64,000 nucleotides of DNA from Oceanicola sp. 502str15 (GTDB taxonomy: Bacteria; Pseudomonadota; Alphaproteobacteria; Rhodobacterales; Rhodobacteraceae). Under the pieces are notes generated by a model. The model ran no database searches, was not told the DNA's origin, and was given only the letters and a program-made list of their open reading frames with translations. Positions 33,901 to 41,168 of the stretch are shown here, piece by piece. The stretch's first letter is position 1; the number at the start of each line of letters is the position of its first letter. The translations under genes were made by a program, and so were the position numbers. Where the stretch lies: positions 138,881-202,880 of the forward strand of contig NZ_WYDQ01000002.1 in assembly GCF_024105635.1 (NCBI RefSeq), given 5' to 3'.

Positions 33901-35207
33901 ATGAGGATGGTCTCGAGCTGCGCCTCGGAGAGATGGCCCTCTTCGACCAGGCGGGCCGGCAGCCGCAACTCGCGGGCGCCACCGGTCGACGGCATCGGCG
34001 GGGCCACCGAGGCCATGGCGATGCTCTCGACAAGCGGCGTCGGGTGCTCCCGCGCGCCCGCGATCTTGATCCGCTGCGGGCGATAGCGCGCATAGATGTC
34101 GGAGACGGGCGCATTCTCGCGCGGGGTCGCGAGGGTCGTGAACGTCAGCGGGATCGTGGCATGGGAGCTGGATCTCGCGGATGGCGCACTCACGATCCGC
34201 GATCTGCGGGCGTTGGCACCAGTTAGCCGCTGCGGTCCGGGCCGGAGAGGCAGCCTGGGTCGGGCCACTGCAGCCGGAGGGCGGGATGCGGCAACCTTGT
34301 CGATGTAATTCGCGGCCCCGTCCAGGTGATCGATGGCCGCGCGACGCAACTCGACCTCCTCCTCGACCTTGTCGAAGACCAGGAGCTGGGTGTCCACGCT
34401 GGTACCGAGCCTGGCGTAGACATGGCCCGGGACCGAGAGGGCGAGACGCGGTTTGGCGATCGCGATGACCCGCGCCCAGTGCGCCGCGTCCCGCTCGGGT
34501 GAGAACCCCAAGGGCAGGATCGCGACCAGACGCCCACCGGGCGCGAGCCGCTTCGCCGCCGAGATGAGATGCTTGGCCGCGATGTGCCTGTCCCGCGACC
34601 GGTCAACCGAGGAGGCGAAGGGCGGGTTCATCAGGACAACGCTCGGCCGGTCGGGGGTCGCCAGGAGGTCGTCGATGTGCTCGGCGTCGAAGCCGGTGAC
34701 CTCAACCTGGAACAAGGCCCCGAGAAGCGCCCTGCGAAAGGGGTCGATCTCGTTGAGCATCAACCTGGCGCCCGCCCGCGCGGCGAAAGTGGCGAGCGCT
34801 CCGGTGCCGGCCGAGGGCTCAAGGACGGTATCGCCCGACCTGATCGCCGCCGCGCGCGCAACCAGCGCCGCATAGGGCAGCGGCGTCGAGAATTGCTGCA
34901 GCCGGATCTGCTGCTCGGAGCGGCGCGTTTCGCTCAGAAGCCGCGCGGCCAGCATACGCGTCAGCGAAGCCGCGTCTTCGGCCCCCGCGCCCGCAACGCG
35001 CAGCGCGGCAGCGGCCTGCATCATGTCGTAGGCCATCCGCCAGGACCACGCGCCCGCGGCGTCGCTGCCGCCGAAGGTCTCGCGCATGATCCGGGCCAGC
35101 GAGGAGGTCCTGAGCGGCCGGTCTTCGATCTCGCGGCCGATCTGGGAAAGCGCGTACTGCAGGCGCTGGCGGGACGGAAGGTTGGGATGGGGCTTGGGCG
35201 TGGCCAT
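30960..35207 (-). CDS. Giant DNA methyltransferase-like / Strawberry-notch-like helicase fusion protein
   Basis: A 1415-residue protein. The N-terminal part is a class I methyltransferase: EPSAGTG at 130-136 (SAM motif I) and NPPF at 194-197, the N6-adenine/N4-cytosine catalytic motif. After a linker, a superfamily-2 helicase-like part begins with Walker A GDGTGCGKGRE (about 477-487) and DEAH at 585-588, followed by YISATGATSVSNLAYAARLGLWG and a late GRTHRSAQ motif VI. This is the Strawberry-notch-like architecture found on alphaproteobacterial plasmids. It may protect or process incoming plasmid DNA, but no target specificity domain is visible. Role is inferred. Confidence 0.85.
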   Translation of the reverse strand: MATPKPHPNLPSRQRLQYALSQIGREIEDRPLRTSSLARIMRETFGGSDAAGAWSWRMAYDMMQAAAALRVAGAGAEDAASLTRMLAARLLSETRRSEQQIRLQQFSTPLPYAALVARAAAIRSGDTVLEPSAGTGALATFAARAGARLMLNEIDPFRRALLGALFQVEVTGFDAEHIDDLLATPDRPSVVLMNPPFASSVDRSRDRHIAAKHLISAAKRLAPGGRLVAILPLGFSPERDAAHWARVIAIAKPRLALSVPGHVYARLGTSVDTQLLVFDKVEEEVELRRAAIDHLDGAANYIDKVAASRPPAAVARPRLPLRPGPQRLTGANARRSRIVSAPSARSSSHATIPLTFTTLATPRENAPVSDIYARYRPQRIKIAGAREHPTPLVESIAMASVAPPMPSTGGARELRLPARLVEEGHLSEAQLETILMAHDAHARDLPGRFTIDSDHTRLTRADDDPEARAYRLGYFLGDGTGCGKGRECAGLILVNWLAGRRKAIWISKSATLIEDALRDWTDLGGSPADIQPLSRWKPDQPIPMGDGILFVTYATLRSAGKCGTTRLGQILDWMGDEFDGVLAFDEAHAMQNAAGSDQGRGVKPSQQGLAGLRLQLAAPRARVFYISATGATSVSNLAYAARLGLWGPGPEYPFPSRESFVAAMEAGGVAAMEVVARDLKTLGFYTARALSFDGVEYDLLEHALTPAQVEIYDAYAGAFRTIHHNLEAALTATGVNDASGQTNASAAKASAKSRFESTKQRFFNHLLMGMKAPTVIRAIAQDIAQGYACVVQVVSTGESLLKRRLEAMDPEDALVEGALTPRDYVLSYLEQAFPIHAQKLVEIEGTIVAEPLRDAEGELVVSREALALRDAAMLELMSLAPIPAALDQILWAFGDEAVAEVTGRSIRPLKSREGALFIETRSASSNSSETRAFMEGEKDILIFSDAGGTGRSYHAAETARNQKRRRHYLLEPGWRADAAIQGLGRTHRSAQVSAPFFRVCTSDVHGEKRFTSTIARRLDQLGALTKGQRETGAQGMFRPEDNLESPIARSALRGYYADLAAGRARAMSYAQFSDWTALRLTDQDGVLLEDLPPIQRFLNRVLALPIHMQNALFAEFMARIADQTERARAAGTLDLGVETLRGERIEQVSTEDLWTCPRSGAVTRIVGLEVTDPVHVLSAEEALDRNPDKLAMINRASGRAGLISSRPMQIYDEEIVTLMRKVTRPTGSSYVEEERFERSAWEQIEPEEFLRLWGEEADCLPKVSTTKLYLLTGLLLPIWKDIPSGNERIYRVTPEGQPSMIGRTVSEDGAAALRARFMVGTPTTPQEMLTAALGTSAPVDLGRGLSLVRRRVAGAVRLEIDGADKGEIEGLKAVGCFTEIIAYQLRVFVPHGDGVDPAAILERIVGARGEATKAA

Positions 35208-35251
35208 GTCGTCTGTCCTTCGAGTCAGAGTGCGGGTCTGACAGGACAGAA

Positions 35252-35288
35252 AGCCCCCTTTCCGCTTTTGGAGCGCAAAGAGGGGGCT
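35252..35288 (-). terminator. Hairpin between toxin-antitoxin pair and the methyltransferase/helicase gene
   Basis: AGCCCCC and GGGGGCT pair around an inner CGCT/AGCG stem. Read on the minus strand the hairpin is followed by TTTCTGT, a weak U-tract. It lies 28 bp after the toxin stop, so a terminator for the toxin-antitoxin operon is likely. It also carries the left-most copy of a motif repeated before other backbone genes. Confidence 0.5.
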
Positions 35289-35315
35289 GAGCGCAGAGGG
35301 GTTACACCAGCTCGC

Positions 35316-35591
35316 TCAAGGCCATTGCTGCGCCGCGTGCAACACTCGAAGGATCGTCACGGTGTCCGGCGTCTCGGTATAGACCACGATGTAGTTCGGG
35401 CGCACGACCATCTCGCGGGTGCTGTCGACGCGGCCCGCGCGGTACATTCGAGGATGCTCCGGAAGGCGAGCGGCCTTGTCCTCGATTTCGTCCTTCAGGG
35501 CTTGTGCGGCGTCCGGGTTGTCGTCTGAAATATAGTCGATGATGGCCAGCAGGTCGGCAATGGACGTGGCCGTCCATTCAAGACCCGGCAC
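35316..35591 (-). CDS. RelE/ParE-family toxin
   Basis: A 91-residue RelE/ParE-fold protein: WTATSIADLLAIIDYISDDNPDAAQALKDEIEDKAARL, then HPRMYRAGRVDSTREMVVRPNYIVVYTETPDTVTILRVLHAAQQWP. The RxY..REM and NYIVVY blocks are the family core. Depending on subtype it would be a ribosome-dependent RNase or a gyrase poison; sequence alone does not decide. It overlaps the antitoxin stop by 14 bases. Presumed role is plasmid maintenance. Confidence 0.88.
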   Translation of the reverse strand: MPGLEWTATSIADLLAIIDYISDDNPDAAQALKDEIEDKAARLPEHPRMYRAGRVDSTREMVVRPNYIVVYTETPDTVTILRVLHAAQQWP

Positions 35592-35877
35592 GGCGCTTTC
35601 CGTCGATCAGTGCCTGTGCTTCCTGCATGACTTGCGTATGAGGCTTGGCCGGGCGCGGATCCTCGAGAGCTTCCTGCACCTTGGCACGAAACCAGGCGTC
35701 GTAGGCTTCGGGGTCCGCTGTCAGCCCCGCCGGCAATCCGCCTTCGGCGGCCACGCGCGTCAAGAGAATTCGCACGGCATCCGACAAGGTGAGACCGACG
35801 CCGGCGAGCGCGTCGGAGGCCTGGGCTTTCAACTGGTCATCGACACGGACATGGAGCATGGATGTCTGGGCGGGCAT
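35578..35877 (-). CDS. RelB/DinJ-family antitoxin
   Basis: A 99-residue antitoxin. The N-terminal ribbon-helix-helix (MLHVRVDDQLKAQASDALAGVGLTLSDAVRILLTRVAAEGGLP) is the RelB/DinJ DNA-binding domain, and the acidic C-terminal tail (DAWFRAKVQEALEDPRP) is the toxin-binding part. It precedes the toxin and overlaps it, the usual order. Such proteins repress their own promoter, which should lie in the short gap after 35877. Confidence 0.88.
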   Translation of the reverse strand: MPAQTSMLHVRVDDQLKAQASDALAGVGLTLSDAVRILLTRVAAEGGLPAGLTADPEAYDAWFRAKVQEALEDPRPAKPHTQVMQEAQALIDGKRRAGS

Positions 35878-35927
35878 GGTCAGGTCTCCTTCTACAGACC
35901 AGTATGTATCTCAGATGAGATACGCCA

Positions 35928-36587
35928 TCAAGACCGTTGCCAATTGAAGAATTCAGCCAGCACGGGGCTCGCCGCCTCCTTCGCGGAGCCGAGCAACGCG
36001 GACCCGGCGAGCGTTGCCTTGGAGATACGCACCAGCCCACCGGTCTCCTCGATGCGATAGCACCGGCGCTTTTGGCCTCGGCGCCGGTAATGGGTGGCCG
36101 TGACGACTTGGCAGGTACTGCCTTCGCTCAGCGTGACGGGTGCTACGAGCCTGATCCTGTCGCCCTCCTCGTAGTCCGGGATCGCCGCCCAGTCCCGGCA
36201 GCGCTGGCGCCAGGCATGGGCGTAGCTCTCGGGATCCTTCAGCTCCGACAGGAGGTTCAGAAGACTGAGCGGCGCGCGCGACTCCACCGGTCCGGCGCTT
36301 TCCTCCATGTCCTTGTAGCCCCAGCTGCCTTCGTCGTAGCGCGTGAGGACCACGACCCCGAAGGTGATCGATCCATCCGGGTCGGTCACATAGCTCGCAT
36401 CGTCGATCGGTGTGCCGTCGAGGGTCGAGACATTCACCGCCGCATACCAGGTCGAGCCGACCTTGCTGGCCTTGAGCAGCACGGTCCTGCGGGTCTCGGT
36501 CTCGAAGGTGCAGAGCCGGGCGATCTCGGCCCTCTCGTCCGTGGTGCATGTCACGCAACGGTCGGTGTAGAAGAGCCAGCCCATCAC
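35928..36587 (-). CDS. Conserved plasmid protein, unknown function
   Basis: A 219-residue soluble protein starting MMGWLFYTDRCVTCTTDERAEIARLC. The first half is beta-rich (STWYAAVNVS, GSITFGVVVLTRYDEGSWGYKDMEES), and the second half contains SYAHAWRQRCRDWAAIPDYEEGDRIRLVAPVTLSEG, with a small SH3-like look. The GWLFYTDR start is typical of a family on alphaproteobacterial plasmids that I cannot assign a role. It overlaps the next gene (ATGA) and is probably co-transcribed with it. Confidence 0.7.
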   Translation of the reverse strand: MMGWLFYTDRCVTCTTDERAEIARLCTFETETRRTVLLKASKVGSTWYAAVNVSTLDGTPIDDASYVTDPDGSITFGVVVLTRYDEGSWGYKDMEESAGPVESRAPLSLLNLLSELKDPESYAHAWRQRCRDWAAIPDYEEGDRIRLVAPVTLSEGSTCQVVTATHYRRRGQKRRCYRIEETGGLVRISKATLAGSALLGSAKEAASPVLAEFFNWQRS

Positions 36588-37177
36588 GCCGCCCTCCGGC
36601 TATCGATCTCGGTCAGCGCGTCGAGCGGCACCCGGTAGGTCGGCATCTCGTCGAAATCCTCGCAATTGCCAAGGTTCTGGACGATCGCGCAGGTCTCGGT
36701 GACGTCCCTGAGGATGACGCGGAACGTCCCGCCGAGACCGGAGGGCACATCGTAAGCCCCGCCGATCAGGTAGTCGGCCGCCCGGCGCGCGAAGGCGCGG
36801 ATGCGATGCCCATCCGTCGCGAGCCGGAGGGTGTCGTGCCCGCGGTCGATCAGCATCTGCACGTCGTCGAGAATGTCGGTGTAAGTTTGCCCGGTCAGGT
36901 CGCGGAAGGCCGCCCGCCGGGCCGCCATCCAGTCCGGGTCCCGGAACGGGTTGAGGCCCTCGGCGAAGACGAATGCCGGATCGGCATGGTCCGTCGTGAC
37001 GATCCGCGTCGTGGTGCCATCGAGGCCGTTCGAGCGCAGATGAACGCCGGTGCCGACGACGAGGATCAGGGCGGGTTCGCCGACCGGTCCGTGCCAGTTG
37101 GGCAGGAAGGTCGAGCAGCTGCGGGCATGCGCGATCTGGGCTGCGACGCCTGCCGCGGGAAAGCTGAGAAGGGCCAT
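36584..37177 (-). CDS. Conserved plasmid protein, unknown function
   Basis: A 197-residue protein from ATG MALLSFPAAGVAAQIAHAR; the longer frame adds an Arg/Pro-rich stretch that overlaps a non-coding GC hairpin region. Segments such as PALILVVGTGVHLRSNGLDG, DPAFVFAEGLNPFRDPDWMAARRAAF and LATDGHRIRAFARRAADYLIGG are conserved in look but match no enzyme I recognise. It is coupled to the following gene. Likely a backbone accessory protein. Confidence 0.65.
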   Translation of the reverse strand: MALLSFPAAGVAAQIAHARSCSTFLPNWHGPVGEPALILVVGTGVHLRSNGLDGTTTRIVTTDHADPAFVFAEGLNPFRDPDWMAARRAAFRDLTGQTYTDILDDVQMLIDRGHDTLRLATDGHRIRAFARRAADYLIGGAYDVPSGLGGTFRVILRDVTETCAIVQNLGNCEDFDEMPTYRVPLDALTEIDSRRAA

Positions 37178-37247
37178 GGGAGTCACCTGTGACTGGGAGG
37201 AAAGGGGGCGGCCCGCGCCGCGGTCGACGCGCGGGCCGCCCGGAGGG

Positions 37248-39197
37248 TCAGGCGGCGTCCGCCGCTTCGGTGGCATCGTGCGGGGTCTCGACCTGGGCCG
37301 CCTCGACCGGTTCGACACCTGCCGTCTGCATCATCGGCGGGCACCAGGCCGCGACCGCTGCCCGCTGCGCTTCGGTGAGCGTGGCGAAGGGCTCGGCGAA
37401 GAGCCTGTCACAGAAGGCGACAACCTCCTTCTTGGTCGAGGAGGCAAGCGTCACGGCCTCCTGCGCGAGCCCGAGCTCCTCTCCGAGGATCTTAAGGAGC
37501 CAGGCCTTCTTGAAGCGGCTGAAGAGCGCCGCGTTCGGCGTCCAGTGCGCGCGGAGGTCGGGCATCACCTCGCTTTCGAAGGCATGCATCAGGCTGTCAC
37601 GCTGAGGATCCCGGGCGAAGCAGGACTGGGTCGTCGCCGCCGTCGCATAGGCCACGAGCCTTGCCTTCGCGCCGGCGTCGAGCGCCCGGAAGGCCGCGAA
37701 CCGGTCGGCGGGCGACCGCGCCTCGTCCGCCCAGGAGAGATCGAGAGCGTCCTGCACCTCGGCCATCTGCGCGCGCGAGGTGCCACAGATCTCGTCCATC
37801 TTCGCGTGGGTACGATACTCCGTCCGGGCATCGACCTTGATCGCCTGGGTGACGCTCATGCCCTGGCGCAGAACGTCGGTGACGAGCTTGAAGAGGGTCA
37901 GGTCGAGCGTGGCCTCGGGATGGAGCGCCATCGCGGCCCCGAGCGCCATGGCCCGCTCTGTCTTCAGGTCCTCGGTCAGGGAGGCCGGGTAGACGATCTC
38001 GTCGCTGTCCTTGTCGCCCGTGTCGCCAGACGCGCCATCTATCTTGCCGGCACCGTCCGCCCGGTCCTCGGGGCGCACGAGGCCGACATGCAGCGTCACC
38101 TGCCCGTTCGACCAGGAGGCGATCACGCCGGAACGGGCAAGATCCTCGGCGCTGTAGGCCTCCTGCAGATCGCGCGCCTCGGCCTCCAGGGCGTCGACCC
38201 GCGCGTAGAGGCCCTCGTCCTCCATCTCGCGCTCGAGCTGCTCGAGCTCGGCGGTGATCGTCTCGAGGCGCTTGCGGCCCTTCGCGTCAGGCTCGATCGG
38301 ACCGGGATAGACCCGGCCGTAGTCGGCCATCGCCGCGTAGTCGTAGCGGATGACCGCCTCGCCCCAAGAAAAACCCTGACGCGCGCGTTCCTCCTCGGCG
38401 GCCCCCGTCAGCTTCTCGAGCAGAATCGTCTCGACGAGCCCCGCGTCTTCGAGGACCGAATGCTCCTCGAGGAGGTCGGCCGCGATCGCACCGCCCCGCG
38501 CCTCGTACTCCGCGCGCACGAAGGCGCCGATGTCGTCGCTGACCTGCACGCCGCGGGACTTCAGCGCCTGGCGCACCGTGTAGGCCTGCAAGTAACTGTC
38601 GTCTTGGGTGAGCGCCTCGAAGACCTCTTTCTGGACCGCCTGGCTCGGGTGATCGGCAAAGGCCTTCATCACATCGAGGGTGATGGATTTCGCGCGCGCC
38701 GCGTCACGGATCTCCGGGTGGATGAGCCCGTAGCGCAGACGGCCCTTCACCGCCGCCACAGTCGTGCCGAAGGTCCTCGCGATCGTCTCGGGGGTCTGCC
38801 CGTCGACCTCCATCATCCGGGCGAAAGCCTCGAACTCGTCGATCGCCCCCATCGGCTCCTGGGTGATGTTCTCGGCGAGCGAGAGCGCGGTGGTCACGTC
38901 GCAGTCGTCGGGCACGAGGCGGCAGTCGACCTTGGTGCTCCTGGTGAAGCCTTTCTCGGTCTTGTCGGCGACCAGCTCAACGAGGGCCGCGTGGCGTCGG
39001 CCGCCGGCGAGCACGCCGAACCCGGCCGAGAGCTTCTGCACCAGGAGCGGCTGCAGCAGGCCGAGGACGGCGATGCTGGCCTTGAGATGCGCGATGTTCT
39101 CGGAGGCGTAGCTCTCCGGCGACCGGGCGCGCACATTGGCCGGATGGGCCACGAGATCGCCGATGGCGACGGAGACGGGTTTGAGACATTGAGTCAT
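37248..39197 (-). CDS. Large ParB-like nuclease-domain protein
   Basis: A 649-residue protein. The N-terminal ParB/Srx domain is evident: VSVAIGDLVAHPANVR, LKASIAVLGLLQPLLVQ and the GGRRHAALVEL motif (ParB GxRRxxA), followed by the SLAENITQEPM helix and a KorB-like helix-turn-helix (TPETIARTFGTTVAAVKGRLRYG). The long C-terminal part has coiled-coil segments (about 310-345) and is not typical of partition ParB. No ParA gene is adjacent, so this is more likely a plasmid regulator or DNA-processing protein than a segregation protein. A perfect 20-bp palindrome lies just upstream. Confidence 0.85.
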   Translation of the reverse strand: MTQCLKPVSVAIGDLVAHPANVRARSPESYASENIAHLKASIAVLGLLQPLLVQKLSAGFGVLAGGRRHAALVELVADKTEKGFTRSTKVDCRLVPDDCDVTTALSLAENITQEPMGAIDEFEAFARMMEVDGQTPETIARTFGTTVAAVKGRLRYGLIHPEIRDAARAKSITLDVMKAFADHPSQAVQKEVFEALTQDDSYLQAYTVRQALKSRGVQVSDDIGAFVRAEYEARGGAIAADLLEEHSVLEDAGLVETILLEKLTGAAEEERARQGFSWGEAVIRYDYAAMADYGRVYPGPIEPDAKGRKRLETITAELEQLEREMEDEGLYARVDALEAEARDLQEAYSAEDLARSGVIASWSNGQVTLHVGLVRPEDRADGAGKIDGASGDTGDKDSDEIVYPASLTEDLKTERAMALGAAMALHPEATLDLTLFKLVTDVLRQGMSVTQAIKVDARTEYRTHAKMDEICGTSRAQMAEVQDALDLSWADEARSPADRFAAFRALDAGAKARLVAYATAATTQSCFARDPQRDSLMHAFESEVMPDLRAHWTPNAALFSRFKKAWLLKILGEELGLAQEAVTLASSTKKEVVAFCDRLFAEPFATLTEAQRAAVAAWCPPMMQTAGVEPVEAAQVETPHDATEAADAA

Positions 39198-39248
39198 GGT
39201 CTGTCCTGTTCAGTTAAGGTCAGGCTCCGGCGGTCGCGCCGCCGGACC

Positions 39249-39268
39249 GATCCCCGGATCCGGGGATC
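39249..39268. promoter_or_regulatory. Perfect 20-bp palindrome upstream of the ParB-like gene
   Basis: GATCCCCGGA followed directly by its complement TCCGGGGATC, 51 bp before the ParB-like start codon. A related dyad, CCGGATCC-TCC-GGATCCGG, is at 40883-40901 upstream of ardC. The shared GGATCCGG half suggests one protein binds both, the ParB-like protein being an obvious candidate. Confidence 0.5.
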
Positions 39269-39276
39269 ACATGACG

Positions 39277-39315
39277 AAAGGCCCGCTTTCCCTTTTGAGG
39301 GGTGCGCGGGCCTTT
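39277..39315 (-). terminator. Hairpin after the DUF3768 gene
   Basis: AAAGGCCCGC and GCGGGCCTTT form a perfect 10-bp stem with a 19-base loop that itself holds a small CCC/GGG stem. It lies between the DUF3768 stop and the ParB-like start, so a terminator of the DUF3768 transcript is plausible, though the following U-tract is short. The left arm and loop carry a motif repeated before neighbouring genes. Confidence 0.5.
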
Positions 39316-39340
39316 CTCTGCTCGGCAGGGGTCCCCTGCC

Positions 39341-39730
39341 CTACCAGTCGCGCGCCATCATGATGGTCAGGACACGCGTGGTGGTCTCGGGGTTGTCGGG
39401 GGTCTCGGCGCCGTAGCGGAAGTCCGAGGCGGTCTCGTAGAGATCGATCTTCCAGAACACCGTCTCGCCCTGGATCGTGACGGCCCCGAAATCGTGCCAG
39501 CCCTCGGGATCGTTCTCGGGCTCGAAGCGGTCGAAGGCGCCGGTCGCCTTCACGGCCTCGGCCAGGACGGAAGGGCCGGCTTCGAAGACGGACCGCGTCA
39601 CGTGGAGGCGCCCCGGCATCGGTCGGTCCAAGGCATGCCCGAGGCAGGCAAACCTGCGGAAGGCATCGTTCTGCGCGGCGATCGCGGCCGCCTCCGGCGG
39701 GGAATGGTCTGAGGGGTCGGGATGGCTCAT
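39341..39730 (-). CDS. DUF3768 family protein
   Basis: A 129-residue protein starting MSHPDPSDHSPPEAAAIAAQ, with GAAAGGA as ribosome site. The core AQNDAFRRFACLG, VTRSVFEAGPSV, FDRFEPENDPEGWHDFGAV and VFWKIDLYETASDF..GAETPDNPETTTRVLTIMMARDW is the DUF3768 signature. This small family is frequent on conjugative plasmids next to ardC- and parB-like genes, exactly as here. Function unknown. Confidence 0.82.
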   Translation of the reverse strand: MSHPDPSDHSPPEAAAIAAQNDAFRRFACLGHALDRPMPGRLHVTRSVFEAGPSVLAEAVKATGAFDRFEPENDPEGWHDFGAVTIQGETVFWKIDLYETASDFRYGAETPDNPETTTRVLTIMMARDW

Positions 39731-39837
39731 GGCTGGGTCCTTTCGGGAGGGGTGAAACCACCCGACCCATGGCCCGCTTTCTCTTTCACGACAGCCCGCC
39801 ACACCGCGCCCCAAGAGGACGGCCCCCTCCCCCGACC

Positions 39838-40761
39838 TCACGCGGCCTGGTCCCCCTGCCCCGCGGCTGACGCTGCGACCAGGTAATCGCAGGCCCGTTG
39901 CGCGTCCGCCGCATGCTTGAAGATCGCGCGCTTGTCGGCGCGCAGCACGCGGAGCCAGTTGTGGAGATAGGCGGCATTCATCTCGAGCGTATGCGCCGTG
40001 AACCCGAGCTTCTGGCCGAGGAAGCACGAGGTGAGCTCGGCGACGATCTCTTCGCGGGCATAGGCGGTGTTACCGAAGCGGGAGAACCCGTAATCGCGGT
40101 TCAGGCGATGCGGCGCCTTGGTCGCATGGGCCAGTTCATGCGCCCAGACGCCGTAGAAATCGCGGGGATCCTCGAACCGCGTGATCGTCGGCATGAAGAT
40201 CTTGTCAGCGGGCGGCAGATAGTAGGCCTCGGTGCCGGTAAAGACCGTGGGGATGGCGATCGCCTCGAAGAAGTCCTGCATGTGCGGGATGGGATCGGCC
40301 GCGGGATGCTCGGGCACCGGGTCCGGGTCGGGATGGAAGCGGTCTGGCAGACCCTCGATCTGATCGGCGTTGAAGACGCGATAGGACTTCGGGAAGGGGA
40401 TGGACTTGGGGTCCTCGTCTTCAGCATCAGTGTCGGATGTGCTCTCCGCAGGACTGCGCTCGGCGGTGCCGTAGTAGACGACGACCGCTGACTTCGAGCC
40501 CTTGATCACCCGTGCATCCAGGTCGTTGGCCTGCTTCAGCGTCATCCAGTAGGGCGAGCCATAGCCCGCCATCATCGTCCGCATCGTCAGGAGGAAGTTG
40601 TTCAAGCCCTGGTAGGGTTCGCCGGTCTGGCGCAGCGGGAGAGCGCTGCCGCCCACGGTCCAGGGTTGGCGCCAGGGCAGCACGCCCCGCTCGATGATGC
40701 TGATGAGTTCGTCGGTGATCGACGCGGCGGCGTCGAATTTTGGCTTGGTTAAGTTGGCCAT
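39838..40761 (-). CDS. ardC: ArdC-like antirestriction protein
   Basis: A 307-residue protein from MANLTKPKFDAAASITDELI. The N-terminal ssDNA-binding ArdC domain is recognisable (ISIIERGVLPWRQPWT, YQGLNNFLLTMRTMMAGYGSPYWMTLKQANDL), and the C-terminal zincin-like part has the metal-binding motif HELAHAT, with YAREEIVAELTSCFLG downstream supplying the usual distal Glu. It coats and protects incoming single-stranded plasmid DNA from restriction during transfer. It is the first gene of the backbone run in this direction, with a long structured leader upstream. Confidence 0.9.
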   Translation of the reverse strand: MANLTKPKFDAAASITDELISIIERGVLPWRQPWTVGGSALPLRQTGEPYQGLNNFLLTMRTMMAGYGSPYWMTLKQANDLDARVIKGSKSAVVVYYGTAERSPAESTSDTDAEDEDPKSIPFPKSYRVFNADQIEGLPDRFHPDPDPVPEHPAADPIPHMQDFFEAIAIPTVFTGTEAYYLPPADKIFMPTITRFEDPRDFYGVWAHELAHATKAPHRLNRDYGFSRFGNTAYAREEIVAELTSCFLGQKLGFTAHTLEMNAAYLHNWLRVLRADKRAIFKHAADAQRACDYLVAASAAGQGDQAA

Positions 40762-41168
40762 TGGGGGACTCCGATGTCTGAGGGAGCGCGCGGGAACCGC
40801 GCGCGGATCGGAGAACGCGTGAGGAGAGCTGTGCCGTGACGGGCTGCGCGGTGCTTCTGAAACCCCCAGCCGGACCTCTTTCCCGGATCCTCCGGATCCG
40901 GCAGGACCCAAGGCCTGCTTTCCCTTTTTAGGGGGCCAGACACGGTGAACCGACAGGTTGCTACCCGACCCGCGCAGCCGGTCATGGACGAGAGGCTTCA
41001 ACCTGAAGCCGGCCGCCGCGTGCCCCTCCGTCGGTTCGCCGCCAAGACGGTCGCGCGCACCACCGGAGCCCGCAGCCACATTCACCGAGGCCTACGCTGC
41101 ATTCACCAAAGGCTCAATGCGGGACATTGTAACCGGCCACTTGCCACTTGCTTGAACAGAGTCGGTCT
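40762..41168. other. Gene-free region between ardC and the iol block, with hairpins
   Basis: About 400 bp without a supported gene. It holds GCGCGCGG-GAA-CCGCGCGC (40786-40804), CCGGATCC-TCC-GGATCCGG (40883-40901) and the repeated backbone motif at 40912-40934 with CCCT-TTTT-AGGG inside it. These probably form the promoter/leader of ardC. Nothing recognisable lies between ~40950 and the iolB stop; this is the border of the cyclitol cargo block. Confidence 0.5.

Noticed and set aside
30798..34226. A 1142-codon open frame on the plus strand
   Set aside because: It lies antisense to the methyltransferase/helicase gene, whose motifs are clear. The plus-strand product is rich in Arg, Gly, His and Asp with no family features, the usual shadow of GC-rich coding DNA.
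37248..39197. A partition ParB with an adjacent parS
   Set aside because: No ParA gene is adjacent and the protein is about twice the size of partition ParB. The palindrome upstream is kept only as a candidate regulatory site.
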